Shown here in pieces: positions 51,242 to 61,797 of a stretch of DNA of 64,000 bases; position 1 is the first letter of the stretch; each line of letters begins with the position of its first letter. The translations under genes and the position numbers were made by a program. This DNA is from JALHNI01 sp965229305 (GTDB lineage: Bacteria > Acidobacteriota > Terriglobia > Bryobacterales > Bryobacteraceae), in the NCBI GenBank assembly GCA_965229305.1, contig CBDDIZ010000033.1:124001-188000 (forward strand), in the 5' to 3' direction. The notes under the pieces were generated by a model that ran no database searches, was not told where the DNA came from, and worked only from the letters and a program-made list of their open reading frames with translations.

Positions 51242-52693
51242 ATGACGCTCACCGCACTGTTTGATCTGTCTCTGGTAGGGCGACGCGACGCGGTCGCCCT
51301 CGAATGGGATCGCGAGTATACGTTTGGGGAACTGGACCGGCGAGTCAGCCGAATGGCCCAGGTGCTGCTGGCGCGAGGATTGAAGCCAGGCGATCGGCTC
51401 GCCGTCTACCTGCCCAACTGTCTCGAGTTCATCGAGATCTTCCTGGCGGCGACGCGCCTGGGAGTGATCTTCGTCCCGGTGAACGTTCTCTACCGCGGGC
51501 GCGAGATCAGCCATATTCTGCGCGACGCAGAACCGGCAGCGATCGTCACCAACGATACGTTGCAAGAGTTTGCCGGCGATGGCGTGGCGGTATGGCTGGT
51601 GGAGCAACTGCGAGACGAAGCGGTGTGGCAGAGTGAGGAGCGCGTGGTGCAGGTGCTCGACGCGGAGGCGCCCGCCGCGATCGTCTATACCTCGGGCACG
51701 ACCGGCGTCGCCAAGGGCGCGATCCTGACGCAGCAGAATTTCGTGGTGAACGCGGTGAGTCTGTTGACGGCGTGGCAGTTCAGCGAGGCAGACCGCCTGC
51801 TGCTGACGCTGCCCTTGTTCCATGTCCACGGCTTGGGAAACGGCGTCCATTGTTGGCTCGCCAGCGGCTGCCGGATGCGGCTGGCCGAGCGGTTTGTGCA
51901 CGATCAAGCCGCCGGATGGATGAAGGAGTTCCGCCCCACCGTATTCTTCGGCGTGCCGACCATGTACGGCAGGATGTTGGAGTGGGACGACGCAACGGCG
52001 GCGGAGATCGGGACAGGAATGCGGTTATTCGTTTCGGGGTCGGCACCGTTGCCAGCGACGGTGTTGGAGGAATTCGCGAGACGTTACGGGCATACGATTC
52101 TTGAGCGTTATGGGATGAGCGAGACGCTGATGAATCTCTCGAATCCGTATATCGGTGAGCGGCGGCCAGGGTCGGTGGGCATGGCTCTGCCCGGAATACA
52201 GGTGCGGAATCTTAACCCGAACGGCGAGGCGGTGGCCGATGGCGAAACCGGCGAGTTGCACTTGCGCGGGCCGAATCTTTTTGCGGGTTACTGGCGGCGG
52301 CCGGAGGCGACGGAAGCGGCTTATCGAGACGGGTGGTTTCGCACCGGTGACTTGGCGATGCGCTCGGCGGACGGCTATTACACGTTGCAGGGACGCCGGA
52401 GCGATTTGATCATCTCTGGGGGCTTCAATATCTATCCGCGCGAGATCGAGGAGTTTCTAGCCGAGCAGCCCGGCGTGAGAGAGGTGGCGGTGACTGGCGT
52501 GGCCGACCCGCGGCGGGGCGAGGTTCCGATTGCCTATGTGGTGGGTGAGTTCGAGGCACAAGCACTCGAAGCCGCGTGCCGTCAGCACCTAGCATCGTTC
52601 AAGATACCTCGCGCGTTCGTTGGCGTGGAGAACTTACCACGGACTGCTTTAGGGAAGATTCAGAAGCACCTGCTGCCGCCACCAAAATTGTGA
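51242..52693 (+). CDS. Acyl-CoA synthetase, malonyl-CoA synthetase (MatB)-like
   Basis: A 483-residue ANL-superfamily enzyme. AMP-binding motif YTSGTTGVAKGAIL, the ERYGMSETLMNLSNPYIGER segment (the ERYGMxET...NPY pattern of malonyl-CoA synthetases), and GWFRTGDLAM, plus the C-terminal Lys in LPRTALGKIQKH, are all intact. The family activates a dicarboxylate or short acid to its CoA thioester; malonate is the best guess. The start is directly at the base after the dehydratase stop, so they are co-transcribed. Confidence 0.88.
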   Translation: MTLTALFDLSLVGRRDAVALEWDREYTFGELDRRVSRMAQVLLARGLKPGDRLAVYLPNCLEFIEIFLAATRLGVIFVPVNVLYRGREISHILRDAEPAAIVTNDTLQEFAGDGVAVWLVEQLRDEAVWQSEERVVQVLDAEAPAAIVYTSGTTGVAKGAILTQQNFVVNAVSLLTAWQFSEADRLLLTLPLFHVHGLGNGVHCWLASGCRMRLAERFVHDQAAGWMKEFRPTVFFGVPTMYGRMLEWDDATAAEIGTGMRLFVSGSAPLPATVLEEFARRYGHTILERYGMSETLMNLSNPYIGERRPGSVGMALPGIQVRNLNPNGEAVADGETGELHLRGPNLFAGYWRRPEATEAAYRDGWFRTGDLAMRSADGYYTLQGRRSDLIISGGFNIYPREIEEFLAEQPGVREVAVTGVADPRRGEVPIAYVVGEFEAQALEAACRQHLASFKIPRAFVGVENLPRTALGKIQKHLLPPPKL

Positions 52694-52740
52694 ACAAGTT
52701 GTCATGATTTGCAAACGTGTGGGTGCTATTCTCTTCAGTC

Positions 52741-55700
52741 ATGACGCACACGACACGTAAGGTGTTCCTGTACATATTTGCAACATTAGGGTCAGCATTT
52801 TGGGGTATCGCGAATGCACAATCGACGTTCGGCGTCGTGCTGGGGGATGTGCGCGATTCGTCAGGTGGGGTGGTTCGGGGCGCGAAAGTCGAGTTAAGGA
52901 ATACCGCCGAAAATTCGAAGCGCGAAGCCTTGTCGGATGCGAACGGGGTGTACGAGTTTCAGAACGTTAAAGCCGGTCCATATGAGGTCAGCGTGACGTT
53001 TGCGGGCTTCCGGGCCTTCAAAGTCTCCGATCTGATGCTGGTGGCGCGTCAGACGCTGCGCGTGGACGTGAGTCTGCAAGTGGGCGAGGCGACACAGACG
53101 GTGGAAGTCACTTCGAGCGCCGGCGTGATCGCGACGGATAACCCGGCGATCAGTTCGAATCTGACGCCGGAGAGTGTGCTGAACTTGCCGTCCAACGTGC
53201 GCGGAGCGGGGAGCACGACGCCTTACGGCTTGCTCCAGACGCTACCGGGGGTGCAGGGCGATAACGGAGGCGGGTACTCGATTCAGGGCGGGTTGCCGGC
53301 ACAGTCGGAGTCAAGCATTGATGGAATCTCGGTGACGCAGTTGACGGGCAACAGTCCGAACCGCAATCAGTTCCTTTCAGTGGAGTCGATCTCCGAGATC
53401 AAAGTGCAGGGCGTGGGGAACACGGCGGAGTACGGGCAGCCGGGCGACATCACGGTGACGTCGAAGAGCGGGTCGAATACGCCGCACGGGGCGCTGTTTT
53501 GGTATCACCAGAACAAGGCCCTCGATGCCCGGTCCTACGGCCAGAGCACGCTACCGGCGAAGATCGGAAACACGTTTGGTGGGACGATCGGCGGCCCGGT
53601 GGTGTTGCCGAAGATCTACGACGGCCACAACAAGACCTTCTTCTATTTCACCTGGGAGTCCATGCGCTATCCGCGACAGGGGACCATCCAGAACACGGTG
53701 CCGACGACGTTCGTGAAGAATGGTGATTTCAGCCGCGAGGGGGTGAGCATTGTCGATCCGTACACGCGCGTTCCCTTCCCCGGCAACGTCATTCCGGCGA
53801 GCCGCATCAACGCCGTCTCCAAGGCCGTGATGACTTTGTATCCGGACATCAACTTCGGCACAACGGACCGCCGCACGGCGAACAACTATCGGACCAACGT
53901 GCCGACCGACGTGAACTCCGATCAATACGAAGCACGCGTCGACCATACCTTCAACGCGAAGCACACCATGTTCGGGCGCTTCAACACAAAGCGGAATCCA
54001 TCGTCCTCGACGAACTCGCTGCTTTTGCCGAGCGACACGACGATCGAAAAAAACTATCAAGGCACCGCGTCCTGGACCTACACTATTCGTCCGACTCTGC
54101 TGAACGAATTTCGCTTCGGCAAAGTGATCGCCGACAGCTCGAGCATCTTCAACTTCGACGGGCGGGCGTTCACGAACGCTCTGAACTTGAAAGACATTCA
54201 GCGGGACATCTTCTTCAACGGTCTGCCGAACTTTGCAATCACCAACTACACAGGCGTGAGCAAAGGCCGGCCGGGGTTCTCGGTGTCTTCGAACACGCAA
54301 TTTATTGACAATCTGACTTGGATCAAGGGCCGGCATACGATCAAGACCGGCATCGATATTCGCCGGCTGGTGGGTCAATCATCGCTGGGCTTCACGACGG
54401 GCAATAACTACGGCGATTTCAGCTTTTCGGGTAACTTCTCCGGCGATCCGTTTGCCGACTTCCTGCTAGGGACGCCGCTCTCGAGTTCGATCGCCGTCCT
54501 CTCGAGCGACAACGACGGTCGGGCGATGCACTACAAGACTTATATCCAGGACACGATCCGCGTGACGAAGAAGCTGACCGTCGACGTGGGTCTGCGCTAC
54601 GAGTTGCATCCCGGATACTCGGACGCGGGCCTGAACATCGCGAACTTCGATCGGACGATTCCGCGGACGGGACAGGTCGTCTTGATGAGCGATCCTCGAG
54701 CCCGCGACCTGGTGGCCCCCGGAGCGCTGACCTCGATCAATGCGTGCCCAGCGGCGGCTATCAACGGCGTGCCTTGTACGCCGATCGTGACGGCGAAAGA
54801 TGCGGGTTTGCCGGAAGCGCTGCGCAAGACCTACAAGACGCAGTTCCTTCCGCGACTCGGATTCGCTTATCGATTGAACGATAAAACGACAATCCGCAGC
54901 AGTGTCGGGCTCTACAACATGATCCTGCTGGGCTCGATCTTCTTCTCGCTGACGGGCACGGTCCAGAGCGACGTGCGCAACTTCAACAACGTGGGGAGCG
55001 ACGGGCGGCCGATCTTCGCGCTGCCGGACACGCGGACGCCGGGCAGCGGCATTCGTTCGGGTGCAGTGGGGACATTCGAGTTCCGGACGGCGAATCAGAT
55101 CGACTTTAAGCCGCCACAGATGGCCCAGTGGTCATTCTCCATCGATCGTCAGTTGGCCAGCACGCTGGGTCTGCGCGTCTCCTATATCGGGAATACTTCC
55201 AGCCAGTTGCCTTGGGCCCCGGACGTCAATCAGATGGCTCCCTCGACGAGCTACTTCTCGCAACGCCCGAATACGGATCGCCCGTTCCCAAACTGGGGTT
55301 TGATCTTCAGCCGCGACGCGGGAGCCAATGCGCTCTACAACTCCTTGCAGGTGGAGTTGAATCGGCGCTTCTCGGGCGGATTGACCTTCACGTCCGCCTA
55401 CACGCTTGCAAAGAATCTGGCGGACAATGCCGGCCCCAACCCGAGCAGCTTTGCCGGTGAGACCGGCGGTGGCCGCGTGACGAATTCACTGAACCGGAAA
55501 GGCGATCGCGGTGACGTCTACGCGACCCGGCGGCATCGCTTCGTGAACACGATGGTGTATGAATTGCCGTTCGGCAAGGGACGGCGTTACTTCAACCAAG
55601 CCAAACGTCCCGCGGATATGGTGTTCGGCGGTTGGCAGTTCTCGACGATCTTCACGCTGCAGTCGGGTCCGTTCCTGACGCCAACGTTTGCCGGCGGAGA

Positions 55701-56151
55701 CCCCTCGGGAACGAACGCGGCCAGCCGCGGAACGCAACGTCCGGATCGTGTCGGATCGGGTACGCTGAGCGAGCCCACCCGCGATGGCTGGCTCGATCGG
55801 AGCGCCTTCGTTTGTCCGGGACGGGACGTGGGGCCGAACCAGTTCAACTGCGCCGTGGGCGTAGTGGTGGGTACGGCGCCGCCGATCGGTCGCTTCGGCA
55901 ATTCCGGGGTCGGCATCAATGTGGGACCGGGTACTTTCGGACTGAATGCGGCATTGAGCAAGAAGTTCGCCATCACCGAGCGGGTGTTCCTTCGGTTGGA
56001 GGGCAGCTTCACCAATCTGCCGAACTGGACGAACCTGGGTGATCCGGTGCTGAACATCGCCGACAGCAGCTTCGGGCGTATCACCGGCTCACGCGGCGTC
56101 GACTTCGGCGGCGGGCGCACCGGGCAGGTATCGCTGCGGCTGCAGTTTTAG
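52741..56151 (+). CDS. Oar-like TonB-dependent receptor with carboxypeptidase-regulatory domain
   Basis: An 1136-residue outer-membrane receptor. Signal peptide (MTHTTRKVFLYIFATLGSAF), regulatory-like beta domain GDVRDSSGGVVRGAKVELRN, plug (SNLTPESVLNLPSNVRGAGS, IDGISVTQLTG), then a large barrel ending VSLRLQF. ATG 52741 is preferred to GTG 52717, since the extra residues are not signal-like. It shares family but only moderate similarity with the 56.9 kb receptor, so these are not recent duplicates. Both lie beside the GntR gene. Confidence 0.92.
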   Translation: MTHTTRKVFLYIFATLGSAFWGIANAQSTFGVVLGDVRDSSGGVVRGAKVELRNTAENSKREALSDANGVYEFQNVKAGPYEVSVTFAGFRAFKVSDLMLVARQTLRVDVSLQVGEATQTVEVTSSAGVIATDNPAISSNLTPESVLNLPSNVRGAGSTTPYGLLQTLPGVQGDNGGGYSIQGGLPAQSESSIDGISVTQLTGNSPNRNQFLSVESISEIKVQGVGNTAEYGQPGDITVTSKSGSNTPHGALFWYHQNKALDARSYGQSTLPAKIGNTFGGTIGGPVVLPKIYDGHNKTFFYFTWESMRYPRQGTIQNTVPTTFVKNGDFSREGVSIVDPYTRVPFPGNVIPASRINAVSKAVMTLYPDINFGTTDRRTANNYRTNVPTDVNSDQYEARVDHTFNAKHTMFGRFNTKRNPSSSTNSLLLPSDTTIEKNYQGTASWTYTIRPTLLNEFRFGKVIADSSSIFNFDGRAFTNALNLKDIQRDIFFNGLPNFAITNYTGVSKGRPGFSVSSNTQFIDNLTWIKGRHTIKTGIDIRRLVGQSSLGFTTGNNYGDFSFSGNFSGDPFADFLLGTPLSSSIAVLSSDNDGRAMHYKTYIQDTIRVTKKLTVDVGLRYELHPGYSDAGLNIANFDRTIPRTGQVVLMSDPRARDLVAPGALTSINACPAAAINGVPCTPIVTAKDAGLPEALRKTYKTQFLPRLGFAYRLNDKTTIRSSVGLYNMILLGSIFFSLTGTVQSDVRNFNNVGSDGRPIFALPDTRTPGSGIRSGAVGTFEFRTANQIDFKPPQMAQWSFSIDRQLASTLGLRVSYIGNTSSQLPWAPDVNQMAPSTSYFSQRPNTDRPFPNWGLIFSRDAGANALYNSLQVELNRRFSGGLTFTSAYTLAKNLADNAGPNPSSFAGETGGGRVTNSLNRKGDRGDVYATRRHRFVNTMVYELPFGKGRRYFNQAKRPADMVFGGWQFSTIFTLQSGPFLTPTFAGGDPSGTNAASRGTQRPDRVGSGTLSEPTRDGWLDRSAFVCPGRDVGPNQFNCAVGVVVGTAPPIGRFGNSGVGINVGPGTFGLNAALSKKFAITERVFLRLEGSFTNLPNWTNLGDPVLNIADSSFGRITGSRGVDFGGGRTGQVSLRLQF

Positions 56152-56155
56152 CCAA

Positions 56156-56878
56156 TCATCGCGACCAGTTGTTGAGAGCCCGTTCGCGCTCCCAGTGGTC
56201 GTAAGCTTCCATTCGTTCCAGACCACTGGCGATGATGTGCTCGGCGAGGATGGCTTTAGCCTCCTCGCCGCGTCCATTTTCGACGGCATTTAAGATCGCT
56301 TCGTGCTGCTGCTGGATGGCGCGCAATTGCGCGGCGCTGTGGCCATCGCGGCGAATTGAGAAGATACGGATCAACAGGCGGGTTTCCGAGACGAGCTTCA
56401 GCATGCGATGGTTCGCGGCGGCGTGGAGGAGCAGCGTGTGAAAGCCGAGGTCGGCTTGGATGAAACGGCTCATCTGTTCGTCGTTGAGGCGGGGCTGCCC
56501 GCTCTTCTCCAACTCGGAACGAAGATTGTCACTCTGATGCAGGAAGCTGCGTAAGCGTTCCACGACGGCAGGACCGAGAGTGAAGCGAGCGGCCTTTCCA
56601 ACGGCGTAAACCTCGATGGCTTCGCGGAGCTCGTAGATTTCGGCGATGTCAGCACGGGTGAGACGGGCGACGGCCATGGTGCGATTGGGCGCCTGTTCAA
56701 GGAAGCCTTCGCCGGCCAATTGGCGAACGGCTTCGCGGACCGGAGTGCGACTGCTGCCGAGTTCGCGGGAGAGGGCGAGCTCGGAGACGACAGTGCCGCC
56801 GGGCCAATCGCCGGACTGAATCTTACTTTGAATGAACTCGTAGGCACGCTGGCGCGCAGAGCATTCCTTGTTCCCCAT
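56156..56878 (-). CDS. GntR-family transcriptional regulator with FCD domain
   Basis: A 240-residue FadR-like regulator. Winged helix at residues ~9-70 (VVSELALSRELGSSRTPVRE, with the recognition helix TPVREAVRQLAGEG). The FCD effector domain shows the metal/ligand set: Asp-x3-His in ADLGFHTLLLHAA and later His residues (QQQHEAILNA, ILAEHIIASG). Such regulators respond to small carboxylates. Divergent from the 57 kb receptor and convergent with the 52.7 kb one; probably controls the neighbouring uptake genes. Confidence 0.92.
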   Translation of the reverse strand: MGNKECSARQRAYEFIQSKIQSGDWPGGTVVSELALSRELGSSRTPVREAVRQLAGEGFLEQAPNRTMAVARLTRADIAEIYELREAIEVYAVGKAARFTLGPAVVERLRSFLHQSDNLRSELEKSGQPRLNDEQMSRFIQADLGFHTLLLHAAANHRMLKLVSETRLLIRIFSIRRDGHSAAQLRAIQQQHEAILNAVENGRGEEAKAILAEHIIASGLERMEAYDHWERERALNNWSR

Positions 56879-56955
56879 GAGAGTCCATCATAGCGGGGGT
56901 GTGGACACCCTGTCGAATGCGATACAATTGCACCCAGCTTGAGGAGAGTTTCGTC

Positions 56956-59900
56956 ATGCGAATGATTACCAAGTTTGTCTTCCTTCCGCTGTTCCTAGCC
57001 AGTAGCTGGCTGGCAGCACAAGAATTCCGAGCGTCCGTTGCCGGACGCGTAACCGACCCGGGAGGCGCGTCGATTGCAGGCGTCGCGATCACGGTTCGTT
57101 CCGTAGCCACAGGGGTGGAAACGCCGACCACCACCGATGATGAAGGCCGTTATCAGGTCCTGTTCCTGAATCCGGGCGAGTACACTTTGACCGCCGAGAA
57201 ACAGGGCTTCCAGAAGAGTGTGCAGCAGGGGTTGAAGCTGCAGGTGGCAGAACGCGCCACGCTGGATCTGAAGTTAGCGGTGGGCGAAGTAACCCAAAGC
57301 ATGACCGTCGAGGCCAATGCGGGCGTGGTGGAACTCGAATCCGCCGACCGCGGTCTGACGGTGGAGAGCCGCCGCGTGGAAGCGACGCCGCTGCAAGGCC
57401 GCAACATCTTCGCGCTGGCGTGGACCACGCCGGGCGTGGCGGTGACCGGCGCAGTGACGCGCTTGCGTCCGTTCGACATCGCCGGTTCGTCCGGCATCTC
57501 CGTGAATGGCTCGCGCCCCTCCACGAACGAAGTGCTGATCGACGGCGTTTCGAACCTTTCGCGCGCCTCTTCGGTGGCTTATGTGCCGCCGGTGGAGGCG
57601 ACTGACGAATTCCGCGTGCAAACCACCAACTACGACGCGCAGTATGGTTGGACGACCGGCGGTGTGGTGAACATTATCACCAAGGGCGGCGGCAACGAGT
57701 GGCACGGTTCGTTGTTCGAGTTTCTGCAGAACACGAAGCTGAATGCCAATACGTTCAACAACAATCGCAATGGCGTGCGCCGGCAGTCCTCGCACATCAA
57801 CACGTTCGGCGGGGCGCTGGGCGGCGCGATCAAGAAGAACAAGCTCTTCTTTTTCGGCAGCTACGAAAACATCCGCCAAGTGATTCCGGATCCTTTTGTG
57901 ACGTCGGTACCGACCGCGCTGCAGCGTTCGGGCGACTTCTCGAAGACGTTTTATGCCAATGGCTTGGTGCAGGACATTTACGATCCGCTGACGACGCGGA
58001 CCGATGGAAGTGGAGCGGGCCGTACCGTTTTTCCGGGAAATGTGATTCCGGCTTCTCGCCTGAATCCCATTGCGGTGAAAGTTCTGAGCCTCATTCCTCT
58101 AGGAAATACGCCAGGGAACTCGATCACGGAGTTGAACAATTTTGCGACGAACGGCTCCTCGCGAAAGTTCACTGATTTCTTCCCCGAGTACACGGGACGC
58201 GTGGACTATTCGATTTCGCAGGACACGCGCATGTTTGTACGGTACTCGCGCAACGCTCTGTCGGAAGCGCGCGGCTTCAAGTACTCGACCAACGACGCTT
58301 TCAACGTCGCCGATACGACGGGCAATAGCCCATTTACCCGCGAGAACCACAGCGCCACCATTCAGTTGACGCACACGATCAATCCGACGACGGTGTTCGA
58401 CTTCCGCCTCGGTTTGATGCGTTTCCGCTCGCAGAGCGGCTACGCCCCGGGCGCCGACTACGATCTCGGTGGCCTTGGCTTCTCTCAGCTCTACCAGACG
58501 CAAGCGGCGCGGTACTTCCCGCGCTTTAGTTGGGCGAACTACGAAGGTGCCGGCTCCAACCCGGTGCAGATCGACCCCACCGCGCAGACCAATTCGATCC
58601 AAGGCTCGATTTATAAGACGGTGGGCCGACACTCCTTGAAAACCGGCGCAGAGTTTCGTCTGCAGCGGTCCTATTCGCAGACCCCGGGTTTCATCGCGGG
58701 TAACTTCACGTTCGACCAAAAGTTCACGGGTCGAATCGCTACGGCCGTGGAGCCCAGCAGCGGCAACGCGATCGCCAGCTTCCTGCTGGGAACCGCAGAT
58801 TCGGGCTTTATCGATGTGAACAGCCAACCTGCTCGACAGCAGCGGCTTTTCTCCACCTACATCCATGACGACTTCCGCCTGACCGATCGGTTGAAGCTGA
58901 ATCTTGGATTGCGCTGGGACTACCTCGGTCCGCTGACCGATCGTTTTAACGCGCTGACCCGCGGTTTCGACACGACGAGCGCAAGCCCATTGCAAGCGCC
59001 CGGTTTGAGCCTCAAGGGCGGCTTGTTGTTTGCAGGGAACGGTAGCGTTCCGCGCGGCATCTACGATCGTGACTTAAACAACTTTGCTCCGCGTGCCGGC
59101 TTCTCTTATCGCTGGAACGATAAGACGGTCATTCGTGGTGGTTACGGACTGATGTACGCCCAGACCTTCGACGATCCGGGCGGTGCGCCGGGGTACAGCC
59201 AGCGGACGGCGATGGTGGCGTCGACCGTGACGGGTGTTCCGTCGAGCACCTTGACGAATCCGTTCCCGGGCGGCATCCTTCGTCCGGTAGGGAATTCGCA
59301 GGGCCTGGCTACTTTCCTGGGACAGGGCTTCAACTTCTCGGATCCCACGCGCGTTGTGCCTTGGACCCATCAATTCTCGCTCGAAATTCAGCGAGAGCTG
59401 CCAGGCAAGGTGCTGTTGACGGCGGGCTATGTCGGCAGCCGTATCCGCGGTCTCTCGGTCACGAAGCCTTTCAACGAGGTTTCGCTGGAATCGTTCAACC
59501 TCGGTTCGGCGGCGCTGACGGCGAGCGTGACGAATCCGATGGCCGGTCTGGTTCCCGGCACTTCGATCAACGGATCGACGGTGCAGCGGCAGCAGTTGCT
59601 GCGGCCCTATCCGCAGTTCCTGGGAATCAATCAGCTGAATCGGTCCGAAGGCCAATCGCGCTACGACGGCTTCCAGTTCCTGTTGGCCAAGCGTTTTTCT
59701 CGCGGCGTGTCGGCAAGCTTGTCGTACACGTACTCGAAGACCTTGGAACAAGTGACCTATCGCAATGCGCAGGACACCGCCAAGGAAAAGGTGGCGGCGG
59801 CTTGGGACGTACCGCAGAGCCTGCAGTTGAACGGCGTGTATGAACTGCCGTTCGGCACGGGTCGCTCTTTCGGATCGGGCGCGCCACGCGGCGTGCGTCA

Positions 59901-60381
59901 CGCGATCAGCGGCTGGGAAGTGAGTGGCGTGGCCCGCCTGCAGAGCGGCATGCCGATGAACTTCCCGACCAACGCGGTCCCCACGGGTGTGAGCCCGAAG
60001 TACGATGGCCAGAATCTCGATCGTTATTTCAACACCTGCACACTACTGGCAAACGGTCAGACACGGGGCTGCATCGGCAGTGAAACGCCTGTGTGGACAA
60101 TCCGCCAGGCGTTCGTACTGCAGACTTGGTCCTCGCGAATCACCTCGGTTCGCGTGCCGGGCATCCGGAACCTCGACCTCGCGGTGATGAAGCGTACGCC
60201 GATCACCGAGCGTGTGACTTTGACGTTCCGCGCTGAGGCGATGAACGCGACCAACACGCCGCAGTTCTACAACGGGCCGATTCTCGACGTGAACAACGGA
60301 AACTTCGGACGCATCTCCGGCGCGTTGGATCAATCCAACCTGCCGCGGTTCGTGCAGTTGTCGTTGAAGCTGCAGTTCTAA
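56956..60381 (+). CDS. Oar-like TonB-dependent receptor with carboxypeptidase-regulatory domain
   Basis: An 1141-residue outer-membrane receptor. Signal peptide MRMITKFVFLPLFLASSWLA, regulatory-like domain (AGRVTDPGGASIAGVAITVR), plug (ATPLQGRNIFALAWTTPGVA, STNEVLIDGVSNLSRASSVA), barrel ending VQLSLKLQF. The start ATG 56956 is preceded by GAGGAGAG; the 19 extra residues upstream are not signal-like. A terminator follows at 60395-60427. Likely under the GntR regulator whose start is 77 bases away. Confidence 0.92.
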   Translation: MRMITKFVFLPLFLASSWLAAQEFRASVAGRVTDPGGASIAGVAITVRSVATGVETPTTTDDEGRYQVLFLNPGEYTLTAEKQGFQKSVQQGLKLQVAERATLDLKLAVGEVTQSMTVEANAGVVELESADRGLTVESRRVEATPLQGRNIFALAWTTPGVAVTGAVTRLRPFDIAGSSGISVNGSRPSTNEVLIDGVSNLSRASSVAYVPPVEATDEFRVQTTNYDAQYGWTTGGVVNIITKGGGNEWHGSLFEFLQNTKLNANTFNNNRNGVRRQSSHINTFGGALGGAIKKNKLFFFGSYENIRQVIPDPFVTSVPTALQRSGDFSKTFYANGLVQDIYDPLTTRTDGSGAGRTVFPGNVIPASRLNPIAVKVLSLIPLGNTPGNSITELNNFATNGSSRKFTDFFPEYTGRVDYSISQDTRMFVRYSRNALSEARGFKYSTNDAFNVADTTGNSPFTRENHSATIQLTHTINPTTVFDFRLGLMRFRSQSGYAPGADYDLGGLGFSQLYQTQAARYFPRFSWANYEGAGSNPVQIDPTAQTNSIQGSIYKTVGRHSLKTGAEFRLQRSYSQTPGFIAGNFTFDQKFTGRIATAVEPSSGNAIASFLLGTADSGFIDVNSQPARQQRLFSTYIHDDFRLTDRLKLNLGLRWDYLGPLTDRFNALTRGFDTTSASPLQAPGLSLKGGLLFAGNGSVPRGIYDRDLNNFAPRAGFSYRWNDKTVIRGGYGLMYAQTFDDPGGAPGYSQRTAMVASTVTGVPSSTLTNPFPGGILRPVGNSQGLATFLGQGFNFSDPTRVVPWTHQFSLEIQRELPGKVLLTAGYVGSRIRGLSVTKPFNEVSLESFNLGSAALTASVTNPMAGLVPGTSINGSTVQRQQLLRPYPQFLGINQLNRSEGQSRYDGFQFLLAKRFSRGVSASLSYTYSKTLEQVTYRNAQDTAKEKVAAAWDVPQSLQLNGVYELPFGTGRSFGSGAPRGVRHAISGWEVSGVARLQSGMPMNFPTNAVPTGVSPKYDGQNLDRYFNTCTLLANGQTRGCIGSETPVWTIRQAFVLQTWSSRITSVRVPGIRNLDLAVMKRTPITERVTLTFRAEAMNATNTPQFYNGPILDVNNGNFGRISGALDQSNLPRFVQLSLKLQF

Positions 60382-60394
60382 TTCTGCGGTTTGG

Positions 60395-60427
60395 AAAGGC
60401 CCTTCCCGGCAACGGGCGGGGCCTTTT
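60395..60427. terminator. Intrinsic terminator after the 57 kb receptor, also facing the MFS gene
   Basis: AAAGGCCC ... GGGGCCTTTT with an inner CCCGGC-AA-CGGG pairing. The T-run favours the plus strand, and the A-tract before it gives weaker function on minus for the converging MFS gene. Confidence 0.85.
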
Positions 60428-60436
60428 CCTTTTGGA

Positions 60437-61735
60437 CTAAGCGGCTGATTGAAGCGCAGCGTCGCGCCGAATCATGTCGCGCTGAATGGTGCGGGACGCG
60501 CAATAGAGGACACCGGCGAGAAAGAGCGAAAGAAGCGGCATCACCAGCATCGCCTGCTGCAAGCCAACAGCGCGAAAGACTTCGGTGACCACGGCGGAGC
60601 CGCCAGCGTCGGCCGCGCGGCGCGCGAGAAGGTCGCTGACCTTACCAGTGAGCAAGGGACCGAAGGACGCGCCGCAAAAATACATGGCCAGGAAGTATAA
60701 GGCCATGGCAGAGCCGCGCATTTTCGGGGCGACCACATCCTGAATTGACGAGTAAACCAAGCCGTAATAGGTGTTGAGCATGGAGTAGAAGAGCCCCAGC
60801 AGGACGACGCAGAAGGCGACGCTGGGAGCCAAAATTCCGACAATGGCCAGGGGAACGCCGAGGGTGGCCAGAAGTGCAGCCCAGCGAAGGCGCCCGTCCT
60901 TGCGGTGGACGTTCACGCGATCGCCGAGAGCCCCCGAGATGAGTCCGCCAGCCAGACCTCCGAGCCCGAGGGCCAGCCCAGACAGCATGCCAGCCTGCGC
61001 GACGGAGAGGTGATGGGTGCGCACCATAAAGGCGGGCGTGAAGGTGGCGATGGCGTACATATTGAAGTTGAGCAGAGCACCAGAAGCAATGATCCAGACG
61101 AAGGTCGGAATCCGAAGAAGCTCCAGCATGGAGCGCGACTCGGCGCGGTCGTGTCGTAGCGGTTCTGCCGCGCCACGGACAGGCTCCGGCAGCCGCAGCA
61201 GCGCCAGTATGGCCACCAGGGCTGGCGCAGCGGCGGTCATCATCGCAAAACGCCATCCGTAGAGTTGGGCCAGCGGGCCACTGATGAAGAAGCTGAGCGC
61301 ACCGCCAATCGGCACGCCCAGCATGAAAATGCCCAGCGCGCGTGCTCGTTGATGGGGCGGGAAGAGATCGCCCAACCAACTGGTGGCGGCAGGAGCCACC
61401 GCGGCTTCACCGACGGCAAAGCCGAGGCGGGAGGCCAGCAGCATGGAGTAGCTGGAGGCTACGCCAGCCAGCGCGGTGAGCAAACTCCACGCGGCGATCG
61501 CCCAGACGAGCAGCGGCTTGCGCGGACGAGTATCAGCGATCTTGCCTAAAGGTACCCCGACGAGGGCATAGAGCCAAATGAACGCCGTGCCTAACCAACC
61601 GAGCTGAGCGTCATTGAGATTGAACTCATGCCGAATCGGCTCAGCCAGCGCACCGAGGATCTGGCGATCGTAGAAGTTGAGGATATTGATGCGTGTCAAG
61701 ACGGCGAGGGCAGCAGCCGGGGACGAGAACTTCAC
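60437..61735 (-). CDS. MFS transporter (spinster/ACS-like)
   Basis: A 432-residue major facilitator protein with ~12 helices. NILNFYDRQILGALAEPIRH, TAFIWLYALVGVPLGKIADT, and GWRFAMMTAAAPALVAILAL are typical of the Spns/hexuronate branch. The G-x-x-x-D-R-loop signature is the GVPLGKIADTRPRKPLLV segment. Probably imports the sugar acid or related compound degraded by the neighbouring dehydratase. Reads toward the 57 kb receptor. Confidence 0.87.
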   Translation of the reverse strand: MKFSSPAAALAVLTRINILNFYDRQILGALAEPIRHEFNLNDAQLGWLGTAFIWLYALVGVPLGKIADTRPRKPLLVWAIAAWSLLTALAGVASSYSMLLASRLGFAVGEAAVAPAATSWLGDLFPPHQRARALGIFMLGVPIGGALSFFISGPLAQLYGWRFAMMTAAAPALVAILALLRLPEPVRGAAEPLRHDRAESRSMLELLRIPTFVWIIASGALLNFNMYAIATFTPAFMVRTHHLSVAQAGMLSGLALGLGGLAGGLISGALGDRVNVHRKDGRLRWAALLATLGVPLAIVGILAPSVAFCVVLLGLFYSMLNTYYGLVYSSIQDVVAPKMRGSAMALYFLAMYFCGASFGPLLTGKVSDLLARRAADAGGSAVVTEVFRAVGLQQAMLVMPLLSLFLAGVLYCASRTIQRDMIRRDAALQSAA

Positions 61736-61797
61736 CGCGGCAGACTATCACATTGATTTGTTGAGCGCAGGCAGTCTTCGCGATACATTTGAAGCTC